Shown here: positions 1-10,808 of the stretch, piece by piece
Numbering within the stretch: the stretch's first letter is position 1
How the letters are laid out: each line of letters starts with the position of its first letter
Assembly (NCBI RefSeq): GCF_040869045.1
Contig: NC_090319.1
Span: 226,462,490 to 226,526,489, forward strand
Reading direction: 5' to 3'
Origin: Eurosta solidaginis
Taxonomy: Eukaryota; Arthropoda; Insecta; Diptera; Tephritidae
DNA: 64,000 nucleotides
Position numbers and translations under genes: made by a program
The notes under the pieces: model-generated
Told to the model about the DNA's origin: nothing
What the model saw: only the letters and a program-made list of their open reading frames with translations
Databases searched by the model: none

Positions 1-874
1 ATAGTCCATTACAGTTTAACTGCAGAATTCTGAAGTGCATAGGGGTAGATGTCGCCATTCTGGGGGTAAGTGACGGGTGACTACACCTGGGTTGAGGAAG
101 GCCAGGACGCAACTGCTGTTGTGGCCCTGGGACTGGGCGTCCTTGGGCAAGCATTGGGGAAACCGGTAGATTGGGGTTTGCGACCTGGCAACATGGCGCT
201 ATGAAACCCGTCGGGGGGTTGCCGTCGCGGAGACCAGAACATCTAGGAAAGTGGCACCGCCCAAGGCAGGAGCTGCATTTGGCGGATGTCGCAAACATAT
301 ATATTCTGTGCTGGCAAACAATGCAAACGGAGGTAGGGACTAAGAGTCTGTTTCGCTGACCTACACGATTGCTGCCGGAAAAGAGGGGGGGAAAAGACGG
401 GGGCTGGGGCTGACGCTCAGCATTAATACCGACTCTACTACGGAGATAGTAGTTATGAGTGTTAGCAGCTGTTTGAGTTGTTGGCGCCGTGGGGCGCGAG
501 CGGCAGCAGTACTAGTTGTGGCTCGCTGAGCAGCTGGGCTGCTGGGTGTAGTGGGGGGGGGGGCGCTAATGCGTAGACTACGAGACGCCCTTGGACGTGA
601 ACAGCAAGGAGCCACAAAAGATTTATAAAAGTTACGTAGACGTCGGGTTTTGGGATCAGGCCCAGAACAACCTGTCCGATGCAACCATCCCTTACACGAG
701 ACACACTGAACAGAGTATGACCGTTTTAAAAAGATTATTTTCCGGCAGATGCAGCAAAACCATTTCTCAGGACCGGGGTCAGGAGACGGACCCGGATTGG
801 ATTCGATGCCTTCCCAGAGCAAGAGTATATGGAGCAGTCCCGCTGCAAGGAGCTGCTGGGAGGATGACAATTAG
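1..874 (-). mobile_element. 2A-bearing LINE, copy A, 5' part cut by window edge
   Basis: This is the 5' end of a non-LTR retrotransposon running leftwards out of the window. It matches 23861-24766 base for base apart from scattered substitutions. It holds the start of the endonuclease (minus strand, near position 1) and the 2A/zinc-finger ORF. Its junction with LOA sequence lies at 874/875. Relative to copy B it lacks about 26 bp at the extreme 5' end; the loss is bounded by a short TAG repeat, which suggests a microhomology deletion. Confidence 0.85.
361..870 (-). pseudogene. 2A-like peptide plus PHD-like zinc finger ORF (2A-LINE copy A)
   Basis: The 169-codon reading frame begins with a leucine-rich stretch that ends in the 2A-like motif GIESNPGP. 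A PHD-like cysteine/histidine cluster follows (CCIC, CVSC, then H and C, then PCC) and then a proline/alanine-rich tail. In 2A peptides the ribosome skips the bond between the last G and P, so the zinc-finger protein would be released from a short leader. The usual D of D(V/I)ExNPGP is G here. No ATG precedes the motif in frame. The frame is lost before the endonuclease, so this copy is dead. Confidence 0.7.
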
Positions 875-876
875 GT

Positions 877-2936
877 TTACACTGAAATGACAGTCCTTGG
901 TCGGGAAAAATCCCGAGTCGCTCCGGTACATAGAACCGACTGCCTTGGGAAGCGGTAGTCTGTTCGTCTTGTGATTGATGACGCTAAACTACTATGGCTA
1001 TATGGTCGGCGCTCAAGCTGCCCCGAGGCACCGAGCCTGGTTGCAGTTGTTAATGCTATGTTCTTTGCTACCTGATCTACAGGTGAAATGTGCAGAATGG
1101 CATACAGTGCAGACGTCGGGTTTGTTTTCAGGGCTAAATATCGATAGTCTGCATACCCCTCTAATTTATTGAGGTATGTTGTTTTTTGTGTGGCTTTCCA
1201 CCAAACAAGAACTCCATAGTATAGAACAGGGCTTACAATCGCTGTAAAAACCCAGTGAAAAAGAGAGGGCGATAAGCCCCACGTACACCCCAGTATACTT
1301 TTACATGCATATAGTGACACCACGCGAGTGTTGAAACATTTGTCTTGTAAAAATAAAAACAAAAAACTTAAACGACTAAAAGGTGTTGTTTCACTTTCTT
1401 TACAATTCATATAGTGCCGTTGATGCCTCCTTCACCCTCTCCTCCACGTTGAGCTTCCATGACAGTTTACTGTCTAGAATGATTCCTAGGTATTTTGTCC
1501 AAAGTTCCTCCTGTAAGGCCACCCCTCCTAACTTAGGCCTGGTCCAATTTGGCACCTTGTACCTCTTTGTAAACAAGACCGTATCCGTCTTCTCCGCATT
1601 GACTTTTAACCCGACATTAGATGCCCAGGTATGAATATCCCGAAAAGCCCGATCCATCAAAGAACTAATCGTTGGAAGGCACTTTCCACTTATGACAATT
1701 GCAACGTCATCTGCGTAAGCCGTAAGTTTTACGAGTCCCTCATCGAATCGCCTGAGCAGTTGGTTGATGACCAGCGTCCACAGCAGAGGTGATAGCACCC
1801 CTCCCTGCGGCGTGCCCCTGTCCACTGATTTCGTGGCCTCGTACAATCCCCATTGTGATATAATCTTTCTGCAATTTATCATGCAGCCGATCCATCTGAT
1901 TAAGTCAGGATGTACTTTAATGTAATTAAGACCATCCATAATCGCCCATTTAGAAACATTATTGAAAGCCCCGGCAATGTCCAAGAAGGCTCCTAGAGCA
2001 TACTCCTTATATTCTAGGGATTTCTCTCTGCTTATTACCACCCTATGTAATGCGTTGTCTACTGACTTGCCTTTGGTGTACGCATGCTGTGTTGTGGAGA
2101 GCAGATTTTCATCCACGTTGGACTTTATGTACACATCTATCAGCCTCTCAAAGGTTTTGAGCAGAAATGATGTTAAGCTAATGAGTCTATAGTCTTTGGA
2201 ATACACGTGACTGATCTTCCCGCCTTTGGAAGGAAAGATATACGAGCAGTTCTCCAAGAGTGCGGTACATGATTCAGCCTTACACACCCATCGAATATTA
2301 TTTTAAGCCATTCCACGACCGCCATACTTAAAACTTGTAGCATGGCCGGGAATATACCGTCTGGGCCTGGCGATTTAAACTTAGAAAACTTTTCACTGCC
2401 CATTCTATCTTGCTATCTGTCACCAAGCTCGGCACTACTAGCTCCGTGATCGAAGTGTGAGTGATGCCTACTGGCTCTTCTAAACCGTGTCCCAAACGCA
2501 CATGTGTGTCGAAAAGTACCTCAAGGGATTCCTCACTATTACGTCACCATTCCCCGTTCTCTTTCTTTATTAGTCCCTGGACTATGTATCCCCTTCCTAG
2601 GACCTTTTTCAACCGTGCTGTTTCGCTGCAGCACTCTATATCCGTACAGAAGCTTTTCCATGAGTTTCTCTTCGCCCTGGTAATTTCACGCTTGTAGATC
2701 CTCAGTATATCCCTGTACTCGTCCCGACACGCTTCGCTTTCCGCGGTCTTTGCGAGCTTAAACATTTCTTTTACCTGTCTCAGTTCATTGCTCCACCATG
2801 GCGGCTTTGCTTTTCCTCTGAATCTTCTTAGAGGGCAAGCTTTGTTATACGCAGTCATAAGCGTCCTTGTTAGGAATTCATTCGACCCCTCCAGTTCTTC
2901 CATATTGGCAACCTCTTTGGGTTGTCCCAGTTTCAT
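877..2936 (-). pseudogene. LOA reverse transcriptase (copy A)
   Basis: The minus strand carries the RT core: a template-grip GTPQGGVLSPLLW motif, the catalytic YADD, and the thumb GIILDSKLSW. An N-terminal linker with GPDG lies at about 2340-2403. The reading frame changes several times (near 1400, 2280 and 2540) and is interrupted by a 91-bp insert at 1317-1407. The domain belongs to R1/LOA-type LINEs, in which RT copies the RNA at the nicked target. Catalytic residues remain but the frame is broken. Confidence 0.85.
1317..1416. mobile_element. 91-bp insertion with 9-bp target duplication
   Basis: LOA copies B (about 25210) and C (about 54045) are uninterrupted here. Copy A instead carries 91 extra bases, 1317-1407. 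CATATAGTG is present on both sides (1308-1316 and 1408-1416). The insert starts ACACCACGCG and ends near TTTACAATT. It contains a TGAAACA/TGTTTCA inverted pair but no obvious terminal inverted repeats or poly(A). I cannot assign it to a family. Confidence 0.7.
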
Positions 2937-3863
2937 TCTACCTGTCTCAGGAATTTAGCCCAGTTTGTTGGCCTAGGGTTTCTAAAGGTTCCTCCCTTCT
3001 CTACCCTCTTTAGGGGGATGCTGAAGCTGATATACGCATGGTCGGTAAAGGATGGTCTATCAAGAACCATCCAATCGTAACTTAATATATCACGTTCGGA
3101 GCTCAATGTAATATGCAGAACATTGCTGGATGTTGGACCAATGTATGTAGGGACATTTCCCCTGTTGGCTATCTGCAAATTGGTTTGCAGGATGTAACAA
3201 AATAGAGATTCGTCTCTCTCGTACGTATCTGCTCTTCCCCACGCATTGTGGTGCACATTTGCATCTGCGCATTTGCCCAACCGCCCTTTGCGCCCTTTTC
3301 TACTGTACTAGCCTTTTGCATGCCATCGTTGGAACCTCCGCAGCATGGACCATGTAGCAGGACGCCAGGATAAAAGCCTGCTTACTCCTTTGCTCAACGG
3401 CCACCGCTACGAGGTCCTTAGTGGTGTAATTAGGCAGCATATATGAATGCAGCTGTTTCCTTACCATTACTACAGCTCGCACCCGTCCTTCTGTTTGCGC
3501 GTAGTAAACGCGAAACCCGCGCGCGCTATGTCCAGAAACCTTTCCTCTCAATGAGAGCCACGGCTCCTGGATCAGCGCCACGTCAAACGAACCCTCCCCA
3601 AGGGTTAGGAGGAGTTCGCTCGATGCCACTTTACTGTGTTGGAGGTTTATCTGTAGGACTCGCAGCACAATTGGGCTGCTTGTCCCCCTCCAGCACTTTC
3701 GTCGTGACGTCGTCGTCCTCCCCTTGCCTTTTGGTTTAGAGAGTTCGAAGCCCCCTTTAGCCTCTCGTAACTGTTGTGTCGGGTGTTCCTCTGTGCGACT
3801 CACAGCATCATCTGGCTGTTGCTCCTCTTCTACCACCTTCGTGGTGACGTCGGCTACATCCAC
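2933..3863 (-). pseudogene. LOA apurinic-type endonuclease (copy A)
   Basis: The N-terminal part of ORF2 opens with an acidic, lysine-rich leader and then the endonuclease fold: QINLQHSK with the metal-site Asn, ALIQEPWL with the catalytic Glu, and a later segment ending SDHAYISF-like (TDHAYIS). The enzyme nicks target DNA to prime reverse transcription. The frame shifts near 3290 between the first half and the second half. Compared with copy B this copy keeps a 157-bp segment (3193-3349) that copy B has lost. Confidence 0.8.
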
Positions 3864-4307
3864 CTGTCTTTTTTCCCTTCGGCTTTTGATGTCCTTCGGA
3901 CTTCGCCCACTTCCAGCGTGTTAGGATTTTTATCCTCGGGACTTCTTTTCCTGAGTCGCTTATACATTTTGCCTGTACCAAAGGACATTTTTCCAAGCTG
4001 CGTGCATAATATATCCTCCGTATGCTTGTTTATTTGGAAGATGTAGAACTGACCATCCTCGGTAGGCCGAGATACAGTAAGTACCTTCCAATCCGATGTC
4101 GGTATGTTCGGATTCTGGTTCTGCAGAAGTCGCAGTGTATTTTCCGACTTCATCATGCATGGTATCATACCTTAACTTTTGGTACCGTGGGAATTTGTGC
4201 TTTATCCACCACCTCAAATCTCGCGTTCGTGCCTTGCCTTTGGAGGTTTGGAACCACTTCCTCCAGCCACTGCAAGGTTGCGATGTTGTCGCACGCTATC
4301 ATCTTCA
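3854..4307 (-). pseudogene. LOA ORF1 C-terminal part, DUF4780-like (copy A)
   Basis: The reading frame contains the segment WKVLTVSRPTEDGQFYIFQI and a basic tail (KRLRKRSPED). This is the C-terminal half of the DUF4780-type ORF1 found in LOA elements, thought to bind RNA. The N-terminal half is missing because the element is truncated at 4307. The end of ORF1 adjoins the start of ORF2 at about 3860. Confidence 0.7.
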
Positions 4308-5122
4308 ACTATTTTATTTCTAGCCCGATTTTCTTTTATTAGGTTTTCCGCGCGCTTACATTCGGATTTGAGTTCGGCTAAGGTATTTATCCTAGAAGAA
4401 AATGTCAAATTGGCCAAATACGGTTTTAAATTTCCCTTGATAATTTTTACTAGCTCTTCTTATGGGAGTTTCTTTTTTAATCTGAAAGTCAGACCGTGGG
4501 CATCCGCATATTATTACCTCGTAATCCATTTGTGCAGATTTGAACTGCGTCAAAAGATCTGCCTTCAAATTTTCATATCCGAAATTCACATTATCTGCAT
4601 TATATTTTAATATTTGCCAATACCATTTTAATGCTACCCCTCTTACTAAGCAATGGAAATCAGCTAACAACTGCTCGTATGAAAGCTGGTATAGGGCTCG
4701 TATCCTTTCAACGCGGAAAATAAAACTTTCGACAGTTATGGTTTTGTTAGTGCCATCGAATTTTAGATTTTTCTATAACTAAAACCGCCTGATCTATTTG
4801 ACTGGTCCTTATGATTATCCTCGTGCCACTGTAGCCCTTCCTAACTCCGTATGGAGGTTAACATTTCCAAGGCCCTATCTAGTTTTTTTGAAAAACTTAA
4901 TATGCTATCAGAGGTGTTAAAGACCAAGTGGTTCGTTATATTAAAACCTAAAGGAGGATCTGCTGCTGTCTTCACTATACCAAAAATTCTATTAGCACAA
5001 CAACTGAAATAATTGGTAGGAACAAAATCTACCGGGTACCTAATCCCGGTATCTATTTGGGTGACCCTACTACTTGATTTTCGAGGGCTCGGATCTACTC
5101 CTAGTAACTCGTCTATCCCCAT
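4308..5122 (-). pseudogene. Gag of Osvaldo-like element (copy A)
   Basis: Three pieces in different frames give a gag-like protein. The N-terminal piece is at 5122-4841, the capsid-like piece is at about 4740-4392 (motifs FHCLVRGVALKWYW and FGYENLKADLLTQF), and a lysine-rich helix follows up to 4308. Gag forms the intracellular particle. The capsid piece has the W-Y-W and Y-E-N-L-K pattern of Ty3/Gypsy gag. At least two frameshifts and the truncation at 4307 make it non-functional. Confidence 0.65.
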
Positions 5123-6414
5123 AAATAATTCCTAATCCCAACCTCAATTCTTCATCGCGACCTTCCTGTGCATCCATGCACGACAGCGACAAAAATCGTA
5201 AAATTTGCAAAAAAGTTCCAAAAAAATTCAAAAACGGGTGTTGTTTGCAAAATATGGGAATTTCTTATAGGTTTATTAAACGGTATATATTAATAAATAA
5301 TAAATGTATTATTAAATAAAATTCAAATTCATATATATGTAGGTATAGAAAATTTAAGAGCAGTATAGCGTTAATTCAGTGTAAGTATCCTTAAATTTTC
5401 TACGGAGATAATGCTGCAGTTTTATACCTATCCACACATTCATACAGAATATATACTTCGGTTAAAAATTCATGTGTATGTATGAGTTGCGATTTTTTTC
5501 AATATTTTGCAACAAACGAAAATTCCGCAAAAAAAAAGAAAAATAATAAAAATACCAAGGTAAAAAAAAATTGTTGTATACTCAATGATTTTACCTTGCC
5601 TAAATTTCAGTAGTAAGAAAAATTCTAAATTCCATAAAAGATAAAATATAAATAAAAATATAAAATGATATCAAAAAAAAATTTAAATAATAAAATAGAA
5701 CCCGACTGTCTTCGATAAGCAACCGAAGGAAATCGAAAAAAAAAAATTCAAAATATGAAAAAATGAAGGCAATTCAATATATTATTTCTTTCTTTGTTTT
5801 CTGTTTTTATTTTTTTAGATTGTCTTCAAAAACTTGTTTAAAAATTAAAAAAAAAGAGGGACAGAGTTCTGAGTCCTGTTTTTTTTTCAGTTCCGTTTTA
5901 TTTCAACTTCTAGAGAATAAAATAAAGGAAAATAAGTTTGAAAAAGAAGTATATGATTATAAAAAAAATGATATGATAAGGGTTATTGAATATAGAAATT
6001 ATATGAATATTATAAAAAAACTTTGCTTTTTATCAAAATGAATATATTGTTGTTAGTTTGGTATTGGAGTTGGATCAGATGTTTAGCGGTGTGAGAGCTG
6101 ATCAAACGTCGTCCGTCCGGCTGTCCTTGTCTAAGTCAACGTCTGCTAACCTCCTATTTGGTTTGATGCACGACTTCAGCCTACACTATCTGAATATCAC
6201 TAGCTGGACGCATATCCGTTGTATACAAAAGTATCTATTCATTGAAATCCTCATTCTAACCTCACATGTGCAGATTGCGAAAGCTCGCGAATGGTATCTT
6301 ACCTGGATAGACTCCATTAGGCCAATCTGGCTGCTTTTCTAAATATATACGACTCTGTACTGAGATTTCACTTTCCACATATTCGAAATCTGTGAAAGGC
6401 ACTCCGAGTATAAG
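5123..6414 (-). other. AT-rich presumed leader of the Osvaldo-like element
   Basis: There is no convincing gene here. The stretch is A/T-rich, with many A runs at 5510-5760 and short T-rich frames that look random. It lies between gag and the BEL insertion and is duplicated at 28914-30200. Its position suggests an untranslated leader. Confidence 0.4.
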
Positions 6415-6419
6415 CCCCG

Positions 6420-6820
6420 TGTTGCGCGTATTTTTAAGCGCGACAGTCGAACTACTTTTTATGAGAAAAGAAACACAATTTTTATTTAGCAGCGTGAGCG
6501 CTTTAAAACTTTTGTATTCTTTCGCTATATTTTTGCAACTGTAACTCACTGCACAAGTGAAAATGATTTTTATGTCGGTCAAAGTGGCCTGACATTACGG
6601 TTAGTTTTTAGTAAATATTTAGTAAATGACATAGTATATGAATGTTCAAGTTTGCATGTATGGAAATGAGAAGAGAAACTTCAAATAGTAATGATATAAG
6701 TACATGTGAAACATATGCGTATGTGTATGAATTTAATGTTAATAAATAAACGAGCCAGAACTCCATACCAAGTGACTTAGGCATTGCTTACTGCTCGGCC
6801 GTAGTTTTTTGTCGGTAACA
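6420..6820 (-). repeat. 3' LTR of the BEL/Pao element
   Basis: 401 bp, starting TGTTGCGCGT and ending CGGTAACA on the plus strand. It is nearly identical to 12508-12909. The integrase frame ends 44 bp inside this LTR (stop at 6777-6779). Confidence 0.95.
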
Positions 6821-8141
6821 CTCCCACCCCCGTAAACGAGCTTTCTAGAGTTTGTTTACTCTGTTCAGTACCGACATCCAATATTGCTATTTTTACGATC
6901 GGTCGATGAAGTATTCCTGATTTAGTCGCTACCATAGCACTTCTGACTTGGCCGTCCTTTGCTCTTACAACAACCACGATTCTCCCCTTTGGCCAACTAT
7001 TTCTCGGTAGGTCTTGGTCTGCAATTACTACAATATCATCAACACATGCCGGGCGTTTTTTCACAAACCATTTGGTACGTCGAGAGATTACTGGTAAATA
7101 TTCCCGCACCCATCGGTGCCAAAAACGGTCGGCAAATTGCTGAGTCAATTGCCAACGTTGCCGCAGACTAAGGGTGTTGCTACCTATTGGCTTGTAGCCA
7201 TCCGATGACCCAATCAGCAAATGATTCGGGGTGAGAGCCTCATCGTCACTACTTTCCAAGGAAACAAATGTAAGTGGTCGTGCATTTAGTATGAATTCGA
7301 CCTCGCTCAGGGCACTCCGCAGGCTTTCGTCGGTAAAACTTGTTGACGGTAGTATCTCAAATAGCACTTTCTTGACTGATCGCACGAGCCTTTCCCATGC
7401 GCCTCCCATATGAGGGGTACCTGGTGGATTAAATCTCCATTTTACTTCATCGAAAGAAGATACTACAGCAGCCCAATCCGTGTCTTTGAGGTTTTCGCAG
7501 ATGATCTTCTCTGACGCTTTAAAATTGGTGCCATTGTCCGAGAATACCTCCCTTGGATACCCGCGCCGAGATACGAAATTACGTATTGCCATGATACTAG
7601 AGCTGCTATCTAAGCTATGAGCGACTTTAATGTGCACAGCTCGTAACGTTAAACACGTGAATATAACGCCCCACCTTTTTTCTCGCCTTCTACCGACGGC
7701 GACGAATAAGCGACCAAAATAATCAATACGAACATATGTGAAGGGCCTCTCAAATGCAGCGATCCTTGCCGCTGGCAGTGTTGCCATTTGTGGCGGTTGT
7801 GGCATAGTACTAGCGTTTTTACATTTTTGACATTCCCAACGTACCTTCTTATACAATGCTCTCAGTCGGTTTATAAAATACATACCACGAATATTTTTAA
7901 TTACTGTCTCATGCATCTGGTGATGAAATTTTTCGTGGACCCAACAAACGATTAAGAAAGTTATATGATGAGAGTTCGGCAGCACTGCTACGTTTTCGTG
8001 GTTATTTAAGTGTTCAGTTCGGCTCTGGCATCGTATTATGCTGTCCGTATCTAGTTAAACATTCAGGGTAAAGAGTTTGCTTGATTTTTCAATTGTCTTA
8101 CCGCTTTTGAGACAGCATATCTCTTCACGATAATCTGTGGA
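6777..8141 (-). pseudogene. BEL/Pao integrase with DUF5641-like C-terminus
   Basis: From the N-terminus there is an HH-CC zinc-binding region (HEKFHHQMH then CQKC), then the DDE core: RIDYFG for the first Asp, FSDNGTNF for the second and GGAWERLV for the Glu. A DUF5641-like tail follows (RQRWQL, FWHRW). The three catalytic residues are intact. The frame is continuous with RT/RNase H upstream but is separated from it by in-frame stops TAG (8142-8144) and TAA (8055-8057). Integrase would insert the cDNA into the host chromosome. Confidence 0.9.
6821..6831 (-). promoter_or_regulatory. Polypurine tract of the BEL/Pao element
   Basis: On the minus strand GGGGGTGGGAG abuts the 3' LTR directly. That is the place and composition of the primer for plus-strand DNA synthesis. 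Confidence 0.75.
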
Positions 8142-10628
8142 CTAAGCATACCTGATTAGGATACGTTGCGCTCGATGAATCATATCAACATCGATGGCTG
8201 TTTTTCGCTCTTTTGCTTGCACAACTGAGTATAAGCGGTCGATGTATAATAAGAACGTAGCCACAGCTCGATATAAACGTTTCCAGCTTGAGAAATGATC
8301 CACATTGCGCAGTAGGTTAAAAGCAGGTGTCTGCTTCATATGCAATATGTAGTGTTTTACTTCCGAGTCGTCGCCTTCTTTGAGGGTTGATTCTTCGCAC
8401 TGCGGCCAAGCTTCCGCATTCGACATTAAAAAATTCGGGCCGGTATACCATAGGTGGTAGTCATGACGTCCAGTTATTTTCGTAGCTAAATCGGCTGGAT
8501 TATACTTCGAAGGAACCCATAACCATTGACTTACATTTGATGCCTCTTGAATTTCGCCTATTCTGTGCATTACGAATTGGTGGAAGTTTTTAGGACCCAT
8601 TCGCATCCATCTTAGCACCGTCTTCGAATCAGTCCGCCAATATTTAGATCTTATGCCAATACGTTGTGCGTTGCTTACCATGTTCGCCAGTCTAATGCCA
8701 GCTACCGCTGCCTGTAACTCTAACCTGGATATCGATAATGGTTTTACTGGCGCGACTTTAGACTTGCCGGCCACGAGAGTAACCTCAACGTCGTTTCCCT
8801 TGGATACACGTAAGTAACAAACTGCAGCGAACGCATTTTCGCCAGCGTCGACGAACGTGTGAAGCTGATCGTCTTCAGCGTCTTTCAGCAATAACGAATA
8901 ACATCGAGGTATTTCGACAGCTGTTATTAATGGCATAAGGGTCTTCCATTGGTTCCATTTGTTGATTAGATTGTCACGCAGCGGGTCGTCCCAGGCGATT
9001 CCAGAACGCCACACATCTTGCATCAAGATTTTCAACCCCACGGTGTAGCAACAGACAAATCCGAGAGGGTCGAATATCGACATTAGAACTTGGAGCGCCT
9101 CTCTTTTCGTAGGTGTGATCCGTTCGTTAACGACGTCTCGTCGAAGTCTTGCAAATCTGAAAATATATTTAAAATTATCGCTTATGGGATCCCAAAACAT
9201 ACCGAGAACTTTCGTGGTTGATCCCCATTCCTTAACGGACTGAATTGAGCTAGGATCATTTTCGAGCTGCTCTACGACGAATTCTGAATTTGAAGACCAG
9301 CCGCGTAAATTGAAGCCAGCACCCTTGTGAATTCGTTTTACTTGTTGAGCTAACTCTAGCGCGGATTGATCGTCGTTTCCACAGTCGATAAAATCATCCA
9401 CGTAATGACTTCTTTTAACGGCTTCTGCGGCACGAGGAAATTCGTGCTTAAAATCATCAGCATTCCTGTCGCGTATGTAGTGAGCAATAAATGGCGCGCA
9501 ATTTAGGCCAAAGGTCAGCGCCTTCATGACGTAAATGCTTGGCTGTTGCGGATCATCGCCGTCGTCGCACCACAAAAATCGCTGAGCATGCATGTCACTG
9601 TCCTGAACGTTGATGCGGTGAAACATCTCCGCAATATCGCCACATATAGCAACTATTCCCACTCTGAAAGACAATAAAATAGTAACGAGCGGGTTAAGTA
9701 AGTCTGGGCCACTCAGCAGGAAGTCGTTGAGTGAAGCTCCGTTCACCTTCGCTGCAGCATCCCACACCATTCGAAGCTTACCAGGCTTATTTGGATTTTT
9801 TACAATGAAGATAGGCAGGTACCATATTTTATCCTTTGCAACAGCAGTATCTGTCTGGGGAAGCTTTATTGCGTAACCTTTTGTGACCAAGTTATTGTTT
9901 TCAGCTTGGATGTTTGATTTTAGCACGGAGTCTTTAACGAATTTTCTTTGCAAACATAGTAATCGCTTCATAGCATAAGCATAGCTATCTGGTAGCGATA
10001 CATCTGAGTTTCGCCATGGCAACCCAACTTCGAAGTGATTGTCGACCCTTCGACAAGTATTTCTCACAATACTTACGGCTTTAGTATCCTCCTCCGATAG
10101 CAGCTGAGTAGGTTTGGATGACTCTAGTGAGAAGTATTCTTTCATACTATCGTGTAACTCGTCGTATCTTTTTTGAAAATCGCACGTGTGCACGCTTAGT
10201 CGATATTCGCCAATTTGTCTTGAATTACACCCTTGTAATGTCCATCCCAAACGCGTCTTTGACGCTATGGGTTGGAACCATGTTCCTTCCCTGGTTTTGA
10301 GAGGAATTGCCAGTTTCCAGTTGTCAACACCGATTAACAATGAGGGCTTCACATTCGTGTATGATACAATTGGCAATCCTGATAAGTATGGATATTGGCG
10401 CACCATCGCGGATGCATCGATTGACTGAGCTGGAAGATCCAGATCGCCGACAGTGTGTATATTTTTCAAAGTGTACTTTCTGTCATCGATCACACTGGAA
10501 ATTTCTACAGCAGCTCTTACAGAATTTTCTTCAACACGAGTTGTGTTGCCTGTCCACCTTAGACAAATAGGGTCTCGTTCACCTTCCAAACGAAGTTCAT
10601 TTAGAATTCTCTTTTCCATTAGTGTCAC
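8142..10628 (-). pseudogene. BEL/Pao reverse transcriptase and RNase H
   Basis: 828 codons are open. RT motifs include KLRMVWDAAAKVNG, DIAEMFHRI (motif A) and the active-site YVDD. The RNase H part begins near TFVDAGENAF. Together these copy the element RNA and remove the template. The frame ends in TAG at 8142, directly before the integrase frame, where an active element would read through. Upstream, the protease frame joins only after a frameshift near 10628. Confidence 0.92.
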
Positions 10629-10807
10629 GGATGAACCTTCGTGAAGAATGCGAATGTTTCCACTACTTTGTTTTCCGAATAAATTTTAACTGGAATGATT
10701 CGGAAGAGTGGTTGCATTCGTTCGCGATCACTGCTGTGTGCGTTTATCTGTCCGTCGGAGGGTTTATTCACGTTTGTACTCACGGCACTGGTTTTATCGT
10801 GACTCAT
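10625..10807 (-). pseudogene. BEL/Pao protease region, out of frame
   Basis: A short frame, starting at an ATG at 10807, carries the linker between gag and the aspartic protease. A D-E-G-S-S protease-like motif sits at the change of frame near 10635, where the sequence passes into the RT frame. One frameshift separates this piece from gag (about 10810-10840) and another separates it from pol. The protease would process the polyprotein. Confidence 0.6.
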
Positions 10808-10808
10808 T

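Larger units (their letters stand above)
875..4307 (-). mobile_element. LOA-clade LINE, copy A, truncated at both ends
   Basis: This non-LTR element encodes, from high to low coordinates, the end of ORF1 (DUF4780-like), an endonuclease and a reverse transcriptase. The RNase H and 3' tail are missing because the 2A-LINE lies across that point. The 5' side stops at 4307, where the sequence switches to gag of another element; LOA copy C continues past that point. It shares both junctions with copy B, so the nested arrangement existed before the block was duplicated. Confidence 0.85.
4308..6419 (-). mobile_element. Osvaldo-like Ty3/Gypsy gag and leader, copy A (part 1)
   Basis: This is a minus-strand LTR retrotransposon fragment. 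Gag lies at 4308-5122 and is followed upstream by an AT-rich, non-coding stretch to 6414 that I read as the leader. The leader is interrupted by the BEL element and resumes at 12910 towards a primer site at 13193-13204. The pol side is cut off by LOA at 4307. The clade call rests on the style of gag and the tRNA-Lys-type primer site. Confidence 0.6.

Noticed and set aside
171..359. Plus-strand 62-codon frame, repeated at 24031-24219
   Set aside because: It is antisense to the 2A-LINE coding region and repeated only because the LINE is.
5763..6041. Phenylalanine/lysine-rich frame (also 29553-29762)
   Set aside because: Composition reflects A/T-rich non-coding DNA; the duplicate copy breaks the frame.
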